A stretch of DNA of 64,000 nucleotides from Venenivibrio stagnispumantis (GTDB taxonomy: Bacteria; Aquificota; Aquificia; Aquificales; Hydrogenothermaceae): NCBI RefSeq assembly GCF_900182795.1, contig NZ_FXTX01000001.1, forward strand, positions 1 to 64,000. The letters run 5' to 3'. Positions 1-7,865 of this stretch are shown here, piece by piece (position 1 is the first letter of the stretch; each line of letters starts with the position of its first letter). The notes under the pieces are model-generated. The model saw only the letters and a program-made list of their open reading frames with translations, was not told the DNA's origin and ran no database searches. The position numbers and the translations under genes were made by a program.

Positions 1-796
1 AAAGAAACCAAAATATATAGTTAATGTAGATTTAAACATACAAAGAAATTTAGCAACAATATCAGTAAATGAGATAGATTGGAAGAATAAACAAAGCAAG
101 TTAAAGGAAATAACATTTATAAATGGAGAGATAACGAGATTAACATACAAAAGGGATTATCTACTGCATTTAATAAGAATAAAACAAAGATTAACCGGTA
201 GGAAACCAAACAAAGAAGATAACAAATACTTATGGAGAAAAATAAACAACTTAAACAGAGAAATAGCATTGAAAGTGGCAAAAGAGATAGACAAGATAGT
301 GAATAGTGAAGAGTGGAAAGTGGATAGTGAAAAAATAGTAGTATTTGAGAAATTAAAAGGATTAAGGGCAAATAAAGATAAAAGCAAGAAGTTAAACAGA
401 AAACTAAACTATTGGTTAAAAAGCAGAATAATAGATAAAGTAAAAGAAAAAGGATTAGAGAAAGGATATGTAGTAGATGATATATATCCACAATACACAT
501 CACAAAGATGCAGTAAATGTGGGGCTATCGGTGAAAGGTTTTCGCCGAATGGTTCTACTGCATTATTTGGGTGTCAATGTTGTGGGTATAAAGTAAATGC
601 AGATGTAAATGCAGTATTTAATCAGTTTTTCATTTACCTGTCCTACTTGCTAAAAGCAGGTAGGGAAGACGGCTCAGTGGTGCCGTTGGGGATTTCTCTG
701 AAAGGTTCTTCAAAAAGAAGGACAAAATCTAAGGGGAGTTCCCGAAAGTCAGCGGTTGTCAATGTTTAACTATGTTTTTTGGCAACTGTTGACACC
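1..796 (+). mobile_element. IS200/IS605-family element, right part (left end outside window)
   Basis: The segment carries the 3' part of a tnpB gene and then about 27 bases of non-coding DNA. It abuts, near 791-800, a porin-like gene on the minus strand whose reading frame becomes nonsense exactly there. This is the geometry of an IS605-type right end inserted in a gene. A 6-base inverted pair, TGTCAA (757-762) and TTGACA (789-794), could form the subterminal hairpin expected at such ends. The exact end and target tetranucleotide cannot be fixed without an empty-site comparison. No tnpA is visible; it could lie to the left or be absent. Confidence 0.7.
2..769 (+). CDS. tnpB: TnpB-type RNA-guided nuclease of an IS605-like element (5' truncated by window)
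   Basis: The frame is open from base 2 to the stop at 767-769, and the true start lies left of the window. The visible 255 residues contain the RuvC-like core: first acidic motif VDLN with the following QRNLATISV (about residues 9-21), second motif VFEKLKG (E), a zinc finger CSKC...CQCC, and the third acidic motif NADVNA. All three catalytic carboxylates appear intact, so the nuclease could be active. TnpB proteins are programmable nucleases guided by an omega-RNA made from the right end of the element, which overlaps the 3' end of the gene. The C-terminal tail is basic and Ser/Lys-rich. An internal ATG at 269 is not the start, because the RuvC-I motif lies before it. Confidence 0.85.
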   Translation, partial: KKPKYIVNVDLNIQRNLATISVNEIDWKNKQSKLKEITFINGEITRLTYKRDYLLHLIRIKQRLTGRKPNKEDNKYLWRKINNLNREIALKVAKEIDKIVNSEEWKVDSEKIVVFEKLKGLRANKDKSKKLNRKLNYWLKSRIIDKVKEKGLEKGYVVDDIYPQYTSQRCSKCGAIGERFSPNGSTALFGCQCCGYKVNADVNAVFNQFFIYLSYLLKAGREDGSVVPLGISLKGSSKRRTKSKGSSRKSAVVNV

Positions 797-1153
797 ACCG
801 GCATCTATTTCTAAATCCTTTATAGGAATATATGATGCATAACCATAAATTATTCCAAAATCTTTGTTTAAAATAGCTTTATTATCAACAAGTCCACCAT
901 CTAATATAGTAGGAAGAAGTATTGTTCCAAAAGCTGCATTAAATCCGATGCTTCCCTCTTTTGCATCAGAAGATAGATTTAATAGGAAATTTGATACTTT
1001 AAACGAGTCGTGATTATTACTACCGGTATTAGTGGAAGCAAAATAACCGGTAGTTACTGCCCCTGCAAAATTTAAATCTGAATTTGCTACATTAATTGTT
1101 CCTGCATTTGCAACACCTATTAAAAAGATTGTTGAAAATAATAATTTTTTCAT
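770..1153 (-). pseudogene. Porin-like outer-membrane protein, truncated by the IS insertion
   Basis: The reading frame begins with a clear signal peptide (MKKLLFSTIFLIGVANA, cleavage after residue 17) behind a strong AAGGAGGT ribosome site. It continues with Gly/Asn/Ser-rich, beta-strand-like sequence typical of outer-membrane barrels (TTGYFAS, FLLNLSS, IIYGYASYIPI). After the residues EIDAG the frame runs into transposon DNA and ends seven residues later in GVNSCQKT. At 127 residues it is far shorter than a porin, so it is read as the N-terminal third of a disrupted gene. It lies only 23 bases after amt on the same strand, so the intact gene was probably co-expressed with the ammonium transporter. 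The family is judged from composition only. Confidence 0.6.
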
Positions 1154-1176
1154 AGCTTTTTACCTCCTTAAAAATA

Positions 1177-2469
1177 TTATAATTCAAATCCTCTTTCTCC
1201 ATGGATTGCTTCATCTAATCCTTTTATTTCAGATTCTTTATCTACCCTTGCACCTTTAGTTAAGAATGAAGCAATAAAATAAACTATAAATGTCATAAAT
1301 GCAGTATATACGATAGTAACTAATACTGCTAATAGTTGTATTAAAATTTGTTTTGGATTTCCATACAATAGCCCTGTTCCTGCAGGATTTATTAAAGGAT
1401 TTGCAAAGATTCCGGTAGCAATAGTTCCCCATATTCCATTTAGACCATGAACTCCAAAAACATCTAAAGAATCATCATATCCAAAACGTTTTTTAACCCA
1501 ATATATACCAACAAATCCAATTAAACCTGCAACGATTCCAATTATAATACTACCTGCTAAATCAATAAAGCCTGCAGCCGGTGTTATAGCAACTAAACCT
1601 GCAACAACTCCAGAAGCAGCACCAAGCATAGTTGGTTTTTTAAATATAATCCACTCAGTTAACATCCATGAAATAGCACCAAAGGCAGCAGCTGTATTTG
1701 TTACTAAGAATGCAGAAACAGCTATACCATCAGCAGATAATTCACTCCCTGCATTAAATCCAAACCATCCAAACCATAATAAAATAGCTCCAACAGTTGT
1801 TAAAACTACAGATGAAGGAAGTATAGCCTTTTTGCCATAATCTAACCTTTTACCAAGGAGTAAAGCCATTACTAATCCTGCAATACCTGAATTAGTTTCT
1901 ATAACTGTTCCACCGGCAAAATCAAGCACACCAAGTTTAGATAAAAATCCTCCTCCCCATATCCAGTGAGCTATTGGAGCATATACTAAGGTTATCCATA
2001 ATATAACAATTATTAACCATGTTGAAAATTTCATTCTTTCTATAACAGAACCACTTATAAGAGCTACAGTTATAGCTGCAAATGTAAGCTGAAACATAAC
2101 AAACAACAAGGTAGGAATATTTCCGGTAGACCATACATCTTTAAGAGATATTCCAACTAAAAATATATGTTCTAAACTACCTATTAAACCGGATATATCT
2201 GTTCCAAAAGCCAATGTATAACCCCATAAAACCCAAACAACAGATGTTATACAGTAAGCAAGAAAACTCATTCCAATTGTATTAAGAATGTTTTTACTTC
2301 TGGTCATACCTCCATAAAATAAAGCCAATCCGGCAGGTGTCATAAGCATAACTAATGTTGTTGCTACAATCATCCATGCAGTATTACCTGTATCAATTTT
2401 TGGAGCTTCTTCTGCAAAAGCCAAAATAGGAAAGAGCATTGTAAATGTAGTATAAAATAACTTTTTCAT
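1177..2469 (-). CDS. amt: Ammonium transporter Amt
   Basis: A protein of 430 residues, normal for the Amt/MEP/Rh family, with an N-terminal signal sequence (about residues 1-19) and eleven predicted membrane helices. Family marks are GLALFYGGMTRSKN (46-60), the pore histidine in PIAHWIWGGG (His168) and its partner in VFGVHGLNGIWG (His341), and the conserved DFAGG stretch. It brings ammonium/ammonia across the inner membrane. A GG-N10-GC sigma54 promoter lies just upstream, which fits nitrogen-limitation control by NtrC. No glnB/glnK PII gene is adjacent, which is less usual. A porin-like gene, now broken, follows at once. Confidence 0.96.
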   Translation of the reverse strand: MKKLFYTTFTMLFPILAFAEEAPKIDTGNTAWMIVATTLVMLMTPAGLALFYGGMTRSKNILNTIGMSFLAYCITSVVWVLWGYTLAFGTDISGLIGSLEHIFLVGISLKDVWSTGNIPTLLFVMFQLTFAAITVALISGSVIERMKFSTWLIIVILWITLVYAPIAHWIWGGGFLSKLGVLDFAGGTVIETNSGIAGLVMALLLGKRLDYGKKAILPSSVVLTTVGAILLWFGWFGFNAGSELSADGIAVSAFLVTNTAAAFGAISWMLTEWIIFKKPTMLGAASGVVAGLVAITPAAGFIDLAGSIIIGIVAGLIGFVGIYWVKKRFGYDDSLDVFGVHGLNGIWGTIATGIFANPLINPAGTGLLYGNPKQILIQLLAVLVTIVYTAFMTFIVYFIASFLTKGARVDKESEIKGLDEAIHGERGFEL

Positions 2470-2502
2470 TCTTTCCTCCTATTAAAACTATTCTTTTACT
2501 AT

Positions 2503-2523
2503 AAAGCAAGAATTATGCCGGAT
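2503..2523 (-). promoter_or_regulatory. Candidate sigma54 promoter of amt
   Basis: Read on the minus strand the sequence is CCGGCATAATTCTTGCTT. It has the invariant GG and GC separated by exactly ten bases and matches TGGCAC-N5-TTGCW at all but two positions. It sits about 35 bases before the amt start codon, with an AGGAGG ribosome site between. Transcription from such promoters needs an enhancer-binding activator, here probably NtrC. Confidence 0.65.
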
Positions 2524-2583
2524 GTTAAAAATCTAATTTTATTATATACTTAGCTTAAATTATGTTTGATGGATAAAAAAAGA

Positions 2584-2634
2584 TTGCACTGATTTTGTGA
2601 TATTCCAATTATTATGTGCATATTTTATGTGCAA
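2584..2634. promoter_or_regulatory. Inverted TTGCAC/GTGCAA elements upstream of amt, possible activator sites
   Basis: TTGCAC (2584-2589) is mirrored by GTGCAA (2629-2634), with a further TGTGCA at 2615-2620. The half sites resemble the TGCAC/GTGCA arms of NtrC operators. They lie about 60-130 bases upstream of the sigma54 promoter, the usual distance for an enhancer. The internal spacing is not the classical NtrC one, so this is tentative. Confidence 0.35.
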
Positions 2635-2723
2635 TTTTTATCTTTTAAGATTTTTAGCTTCTATAATAATTGCTGTATCAATAGAAACATTAATTTATAA
2701 CAATACCGAAAATTAATAATAGT

Positions 2724-2864
2724 TTATCCTTTTGAAGAGAATGTTTTAATTCCCCAGTTTATCATTTCTCTATAAGTTCGGTTTTGGTATTGCTTAACAT
2801 ATAATAGTTGTTTTTTGATAAAAGCTCTTGGAATATCTGTTGATATGAATAAAGGTTTAAATCT
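2724..2864 (-). pseudogene. Short gene remnant (C-terminal 46 codons, no start)
   Basis: On the minus strand 46 sense codons with protein-like composition run into a TAA stop at 2724-2726. They include FISTDIPRAFIKKQLLYV and YREMINWGIKTFSSKG. An in-frame stop (TAG at 2865-2867) lies just before and no start codon is available, so this looks like the tail of a decayed gene. I do not recognise the family. This is the only protein-like content of the otherwise non-coding 2470-2931 gap, apart from the amt promoter region and a terminator hairpin. Confidence 0.35.
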
Positions 2865-2902
2865 CTATGAAAAATAAGACAAATTAAGATAAGTTTAAGT
2901 GG

Positions 2903-2924
2903 AAAGGGGGGATTACCCCTTTTT
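2903..2924. terminator. Hairpin after bpsA
   Basis: AAAGGGG and CCCCTTTT face each other around a short GGATTA loop, 8 bases beyond the bpsA stop. The T-run is better on the plus strand, but the position fits the end of the minus-strand bpsA-speE transcript. Confidence 0.55.
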
Positions 2925-2931
2925 ATTGATT

Positions 2932-4011
2932 TTATGTTGTTGAGCCTTCTTCGTCTAAGTATAATTCTCTAAATACTTCATCTGTTATCTGGACATTTTC
3001 ACCTTTAAATCCCGGTAAAGCTTCCATTCTTACCCATGCAGACCTATACCATATATCGGTAGGCACTTTATTTACCGGAGCTACTTCCTGTGCTTTAGTT
3101 TCTGCGTGATAATCCCAGTTCATATAAGCATTAAAATCTTGAATTATATCAGTTATAACCATTCCATAATCATTGATTAAAGCTTTTTGGAATTGATGCC
3201 ATCTTGTTATAGAAGAATCTCTAAGTGTTAAGCCGAAATATCCAACGCTTCCTTCTGATTTTAAAGAAGCTATTCCTCTTGCTATAAAGGCTTTAAATGC
3301 TTTTAAAGTTTCAGGTGGATCTGTTATAAATACATCAAAAGATTTAAGCCATTCTTCAGGGAAAGGATTTCTCAAATCAAATCTTATAGCTTCTGCGTTA
3401 TCTATTCCAAGCTCTTTAAATATTCTATTATCAAAATCTATTGAACGCTCATCTATATCTAAAACTAAAACTCTTCTTGGTAATCTTGTTAAAGCTACTG
3501 CTAAACCGGTCAAATCATCTTCTGCACCCATAACCAAAATATCTCTATCTCTTAAATCTTCTCTGGAATCAAGGAATAAAACTCTTGATACAGTAGTTTC
3601 CGGTGTTACACTTCCTTGGTCATATTCTTGAATTGCTTTTGGTCTATCTTTTGTAACCTGTAAAAATGTATGATACCAATCAAGATTTGCATAAAAAGGA
3701 ATACCTCTTCCTTCGCAGGCTTTACAGCTATAATCTACTGCCGGTGGTATTTTTAAATCTTTAACAAGTTGTAATCCTTTTTCTGTAAGATAAATTTCAT
3801 CATTTTCTATTTTTGCAAGGCTCTCTGCCACAAGTTGTCTAACTATTTCAGCAGTTGCCGGAACAGGTTGGTCTGCTAAATCTACCACTTTCCAAAAATC
3901 AGTAGTTGTTAAAAGGCCAGCAATAACCCTTTCTACACTTCTTCCGTAAAGTTTAATACCGGTTTTCTCTGAAGCTCTTTGGGCAATATTGTTTAACACT
4001 TCTCTTGCCAA
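2932..4011 (-). CDS. bpsA: Branched-chain polyamine synthase (N4-bis(aminopropyl)spermidine synthase)
   Basis: The 359-residue protein has an N-terminal winged-helix-like part (about 1-90), a CKAC zinc-type pair (Cys96, Cys99) and a Rossmann-type aminopropyltransferase domain. The cofactor loop is MGAEDDLTG (161-169) and the catalytic motif DPPET (231-235) matches the PDPPY-type motif of the BpsA family. The enzyme adds two aminopropyl groups from decarboxylated S-adenosylmethionine to spermidine. The branched polyamines that result stabilise nucleic acids in thermophiles. It lies 15 bases downstream of speE in the same operon, so the two steps are genetically coupled. The start ATG at 4011 has a good AGGAGAGGTGAT ribosome site. 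Confidence 0.9.
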   Translation of the reverse strand: MAREVLNNIAQRASEKTGIKLYGRSVERVIAGLLTTTDFWKVVDLADQPVPATAEIVRQLVAESLAKIENDEIYLTEKGLQLVKDLKIPPAVDYSCKACEGRGIPFYANLDWYHTFLQVTKDRPKAIQEYDQGSVTPETTVSRVLFLDSREDLRDRDILVMGAEDDLTGLAVALTRLPRRVLVLDIDERSIDFDNRIFKELGIDNAEAIRFDLRNPFPEEWLKSFDVFITDPPETLKAFKAFIARGIASLKSEGSVGYFGLTLRDSSITRWHQFQKALINDYGMVITDIIQDFNAYMNWDYHAETKAQEVAPVNKVPTDIWYRSAWVRMEALPGFKGENVQITDEVFRELYLDEEGSTT

Positions 4012-4026
4012 TTTATCACCTCTCCT

Positions 4027-4851
4027 TTAAGTTATTAATTCAGACACAAATTTTGGTAAACTAAACAAGGAAATATATATTTTATCACAAAAATATTTTG
4101 TATTCAATTTATCTATTCTTTCCATATTAGAATTTTCAAAAATATCAATATCATCACTTGCCATTGTAAAGCTCCACATTCCGGCAGGATAAGTAGGTAT
4201 AAATGCAAGATATGTTCCTACATTTTTAAACACTTCTTTTATCTCTAATACTGCCGATTTAAAATATTCTGTTTGTAAGAATGGAGATTCGGTTTGGGCT
4301 GTTAAAATTCCACCTTCTTTTAAAGCATTTTTTACTTTTTGATAAAAAGCTCTTCTAAATAAGGCTTCTGCCGGTCCGACAGGGTCAGATAAATCAAGTA
4401 ATATTACATCATAATATCCTTTTCTCTCATCTAAAAATTTGTTTCCATCTTCTACAAATATTTTTACTTTTTCATTATCAAGCATATTTGATATTGTTGG
4501 TAGATATTCCTTAGATACTTTTATAACTTCACCATCAATTTCACAAAGATGAACTTCTTTTACAGATTGATGTTTTAAAACTTCTCTAACAGTTCCACCA
4601 TCTCCGCCACCTATTACTAAAATTCTTTCAGGATTTGGATGTTTTATTAATGCCGGATGTGCAAGCATTTCATGGTAAATAAATTCATCTCTTTCTGTTG
4701 TCTGGACTGCACCATCTAAAACAAGCATTTTACCGTATTCATAAGTATCAAGTAGTAAAATCTCTTGATACTGGGAATTAAATCTTTTTGCTTCTTTCAC
4801 TCTTACTGTAAGACCTGTATTTTTTGTTTGATATTCTGTAAACCAAATCAA
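4027..4851 (-). CDS. speE: Polyamine aminopropyltransferase (spermidine synthase)
   Basis: 274 residues with the complete spermidine-synthase signature: GGGDGGTVREVL at 81-92 for decarboxylated SAM binding, HLCEIDGEVI for ribose binding, and the catalytic LLDLSDPVGPAE (Asp153/Asp156). It transfers aminopropyl groups to putrescine or, in many thermophiles, to agmatine; the substrate cannot be told from sequence. Its linear product would feed BpsA, encoded directly downstream. No speD or speA is visible in the window. Confidence 0.93.
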   Translation of the reverse strand: MIWFTEYQTKNTGLTVRVKEAKRFNSQYQEILLLDTYEYGKMLVLDGAVQTTERDEFIYHEMLAHPALIKHPNPERILVIGGGDGGTVREVLKHQSVKEVHLCEIDGEVIKVSKEYLPTISNMLDNEKVKIFVEDGNKFLDERKGYYDVILLDLSDPVGPAEALFRRAFYQKVKNALKEGGILTAQTESPFLQTEYFKSAVLEIKEVFKNVGTYLAFIPTYPAGMWSFTMASDDIDIFENSNMERIDKLNTKYFCDKIYISLFSLPKFVSELIT

Positions 4852-4906
4852 TTAAACAAAACCTCCAAATTTGATTTTGAATTATTATAACATTTATATT
4901 TAACAC

Positions 4907-7468
4907 TTAAAAAGATGTTCCTATGCTAAATTCTATTCTGTAATTACTTTCATCTGGTTTTTTATCAAGTTTTTTGGCAATATCAAAAATTAAGGCACCT
5001 ACCGGTGTAGGTATATAAACACCTACTCCTGCTGTTTTTCTAAAAGAAAATTCATATTTTTTTGAATAAACCTGTCCAAAATCAGCAAAAACCAAACCAT
5101 AAAGATTATATTTTGGATAAATAAGGAATCTTAAATCATTGTTTATTAGATTAAATGATTTACCGCCTATCTTTTCTTTACCGGCAAGTTCTTCAAAAGC
5201 AAATCCTCTCATAGAAGAGATACCACCAAGATAATATCTTTCTGATAATGGTAATTTTTCTATACTTTTATATATATAGCCGGTTTGAAATCTTTGGGAA
5301 AAGGTTATATAATCATCAAGAAAGGAAATATAATATCTTCCGGATAATTCTATTTTATAAAAATCAATATCTTTAAACTCTTTTTCCAATTTTCCTGAAA
5401 TATAATATCCGGATTTAGCATCAAATTTATTATCCCTATGGTCATCTATAATTGTGAGAGATGCTTTTAATGTATTAAAAGAACTTTTTGTTGTAGCTTT
5501 ATCCGATAAATCATTATTTTTATACTCTAAGAATAAAATGTTTGTAACCCATTTATTTACTCTTCTGGTTAATGTTAAATCATATCCTTTGAAATCTATA
5601 TCGTAATACCTATGGGTTTGAGTTGATTTAAATCCGGATACAAAGCCGGTTAATTTATAAGGTAAAAGTGTATTACCAAAAGCTAATCTGTAATTTGTTT
5701 GAAAATTTGACCTTTCTAAATAAAGGGAAGAAATAAAACCATAATTAAATAAATTTTTCAAAGTTGTTGAAATTGAAGCTTTAAACTGCTGGTCTGTATT
5801 ATATCCAACACTACCTTGAAAATATCCCCTTTTATCATCATGTATTATATATATTTTGTTTATTTTTTTATCTTCTGTATCTAAAACCGGATTAACAAAA
5901 TCAAACAATCTTGAGTTATAAATCTGCTCTACTTCTGTATCAAAATCTTCTTTATTAAAATATTTTTCTTTTGAAACTTGCCATAAAATTGGAGATGGCT
6001 TCATATAATAACTTCCATAAACAAAAACATCTCCGTTCTCATAAATATTTCCGGGTATCGCATTCATTATAGCTTTTGCATACATTTTATCTTCTTTTTC
6101 TTCAAACTGGACATCAAGTAAAACATCTGCATCTAAATATCCTTTGTCTTTCATAAATCTTTTAAAATTATCTTGAATTGATAAAATATATTCCGGATTA
6201 TAAACAGCAGGTAATTTCATCTTTTGTTTGTAAGGATATCCTTCAAACTTAACCTCTCCTAAAATATACTGTTTACCTACATTGAAAGATATATCTAAAT
6301 CTATCTTTTTTTCTAAATCAGATATTTTTTGTTGTAAGTTAAAATCTGCATTTAGATAACCATTTTTAATATATTTTTCTTTTAAATTTTCTAAGAATCT
6401 ATAAATTTCTCCAAGATTTTTATCTTTGATTTTTTCAATAATATAATTTTTTGTTGCTTCTTTATCTGAATATACATTAACCTTATCTATTTGATATTTT
6501 TCACCTTCTATTATGTAGTAATTAAGATAAGTAGTTCCATTTTCTTCCTCTGTTTCAAGTTTTATATTTGCATCTATATATCCATTCTCTTTATAAAAAT
6601 TTTCAATCCTGTTTGCAAAATCTCTAAGCCAGTAATATGTAATTCCTGTATCCTGAAAATTTATAAATTTTTCAAGCTGTTCTTTGCTGAAATTTTGATT
6701 CCCATAAAATCTAACTATATATTTAGTCCCAAAATTTATTGCAACTTTAATATCTGCTTTGTCTTTCTTTATATCAAATCCATCAAGCAAGCAATATGCT
6801 TCATAATATCCTTCTTTTTTTATCTCATCGCAAAAATCATCTATTTTATCCTGTATTTCCTGTAATCTTGCTATTTTTTTCGGTAAAAAGAAAAATAGAG
6901 TTTTTTCTTCTTTAAATAGATTTTTCAATCTGTTTTTATATTTGCTTATCTGTTCATCGGATAAAGATATATCGGAAATTATTATAAAATCATTTATCTT
7001 TATTTGATTTCCTTCATCAATAACTATTTTGATATATATATACCCATCACTTGTTATTTCTTTTTGTATCTGGACATCTGCTTTAAGATATCCATTATCG
7101 GCATAAAACTGTTTTATTCTCTGGGGTAAATTTTCCAAGATTTGTGGGTCTATTGATTGATTTTCCCTTATACCGGATACTGCAAGAATTTCATTATCCC
7201 AAAAAGCTTTATTTCCATATATTTCTATTTTTTTTATTATAGGTTTTTTTGTGGCTATGATTTTATTATTTTGTATCTTAATATCTAAAAAATCATTTGT
7301 GTAATCTAAAAATTTCTTAATTTCCTGAATATCTTTATGTTTTTCATAAATATCATATATGTTATTATAAGGCAAAGGATAGTTAGATTGAATTATATCA
7401 GTTTCACCGGCAAATGCAAATCCGAAAGTTATTAATGCTAAAAAAAGTTTATTCCTAATTTTCGTCAT
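4907..7468 (-). CDS. Omp85-family outer-membrane assembly protein (BamA/TamA type)
   Basis: About 853 residues: a signal peptide (MTKIRNKLFLALITFGFAFA), several POTRA-like repeats with the recurring pattern FYxxNGYxxADV (for example around YADNGYLKADV, FYKENGYIDANI and YIKNGYLNADF), and a C-terminal 16-strand barrel domain. The barrel has the diagnostic loop motif GGISSMRGF and ends in an aromatic residue (SIGTSF). It folds or inserts outer-membrane proteins. The ATG at 7468 is chosen because the signal peptide starts there; the frame is open further upstream but without plausible sequence. The AGAGG ribosome site is unusually close to this ATG. BamA versus TamA cannot be settled without comparison. 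Confidence 0.85.
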   Translation of the reverse strand: MTKIRNKLFLALITFGFAFAGETDIIQSNYPLPYNNIYDIYEKHKDIQEIKKFLDYTNDFLDIKIQNNKIIATKKPIIKKIEIYGNKAFWDNEILAVSGIRENQSIDPQILENLPQRIKQFYADNGYLKADVQIQKEITSDGYIYIKIVIDEGNQIKINDFIIISDISLSDEQISKYKNRLKNLFKEEKTLFFFLPKKIARLQEIQDKIDDFCDEIKKEGYYEAYCLLDGFDIKKDKADIKVAINFGTKYIVRFYGNQNFSKEQLEKFINFQDTGITYYWLRDFANRIENFYKENGYIDANIKLETEEENGTTYLNYYIIEGEKYQIDKVNVYSDKEATKNYIIEKIKDKNLGEIYRFLENLKEKYIKNGYLNADFNLQQKISDLEKKIDLDISFNVGKQYILGEVKFEGYPYKQKMKLPAVYNPEYILSIQDNFKRFMKDKGYLDADVLLDVQFEEKEDKMYAKAIMNAIPGNIYENGDVFVYGSYYMKPSPILWQVSKEKYFNKEDFDTEVEQIYNSRLFDFVNPVLDTEDKKINKIYIIHDDKRGYFQGSVGYNTDQQFKASISTTLKNLFNYGFISSLYLERSNFQTNYRLAFGNTLLPYKLTGFVSGFKSTQTHRYYDIDFKGYDLTLTRRVNKWVTNILFLEYKNNDLSDKATTKSSFNTLKASLTIIDDHRDNKFDAKSGYYISGKLEKEFKDIDFYKIELSGRYYISFLDDYITFSQRFQTGYIYKSIEKLPLSERYYLGGISSMRGFAFEELAGKEKIGGKSFNLINNDLRFLIYPKYNLYGLVFADFGQVYSKKYEFSFRKTAGVGVYIPTPVGALIFDIAKKLDKKPDESNYRIEFSIGTSF

Positions 7469-7493
7469 ACCTCTAATTATTTTTGGTGATAAA

Positions 7494-7502
7494 ATTATAT
7501 CA
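7494..7502 (-). promoter_or_regulatory. Extended -10 promoter for the Omp85 gene
   Basis: Read on the minus strand the sequence is TGATATAAT: a perfect TATAAT with the extended TGn element, about 25 bases before the start codon. The intergenic region is shared with the divergent ferredoxin gene. Confidence 0.5.
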
Positions 7503-7527
7503 TTATGAAATTCAAAGAGGTATAAAG

Positions 7528-7818
7528 ATGGGCAGATTAAAAGTTGTTGTAGATAGAACTTTATGTGAAGGAATAGGAGTATGTGTTCCAGAAGCTCCAA
7601 AATATCTTGTTTTAGATAAAAGGCATAAAGCTGTAATTTTAGAGCCAAATAAAGATAAAGATAAATTATTTGAAGAAGTAGCTGATAAAAAAAGACAGGA
7701 AGTTGTTTTAGAGCTAACTGTTGATGAAGAAGAGGATATATTTAGGGCAGCAGAGGTTTGTCCGGTAAAAGCTATTTTTATTTATGATGCAGAAACCGGT
7801 GAACAACTTTACCCATAA
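7528..7818 (+). CDS. Small low-potential ferredoxin with only three cluster cysteines
   Basis: 96 residues. The cluster motif is CEGIGVC (Cys13, Cys19) with CP at Cys78. The residue that would be the second cysteine of a CxxCxxC motif is Ile16. Three ligands in this arrangement are typical of [3Fe-4S] ferredoxins, such as those serving P450 systems, although a [4Fe-4S] cluster with an outside ligand is possible. The stretch between the motifs is Lys/Glu-rich and longer than usual. The start at 7528 is preferred over an in-frame ATG at 7483, because AGAGGT lies 8 bases before it and the earlier residues are unlike the family. It is the first gene of a plus-strand group with the rhodanese. Confidence 0.85.
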   Translation: MGRLKVVVDRTLCEGIGVCVPEAPKYLVLDKRHKAVILEPNKDKDKLFEEVADKKRQEVVLELTVDEEEDIFRAAEVCPVKAIFIYDAETGEQLYP

Positions 7819-7865
7819 ATGATTTACATCATCTAAAAAAATTTATTGTAGATTATATTTAAATT

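Noticed and set aside
117-503. 128-codon open frame opposite tnpB
   Set aside because: Leu/Phe/Ser-rich shadow of the Lys/Asn-rich tnpB frame; no ribosome site or family resemblance.
7469-7648. Upstream extension of the Omp85 reading frame by 60 codons
   Set aside because: It would cover the divergent promoter and ferredoxin start, and it places the clear signal peptide inside the protein.
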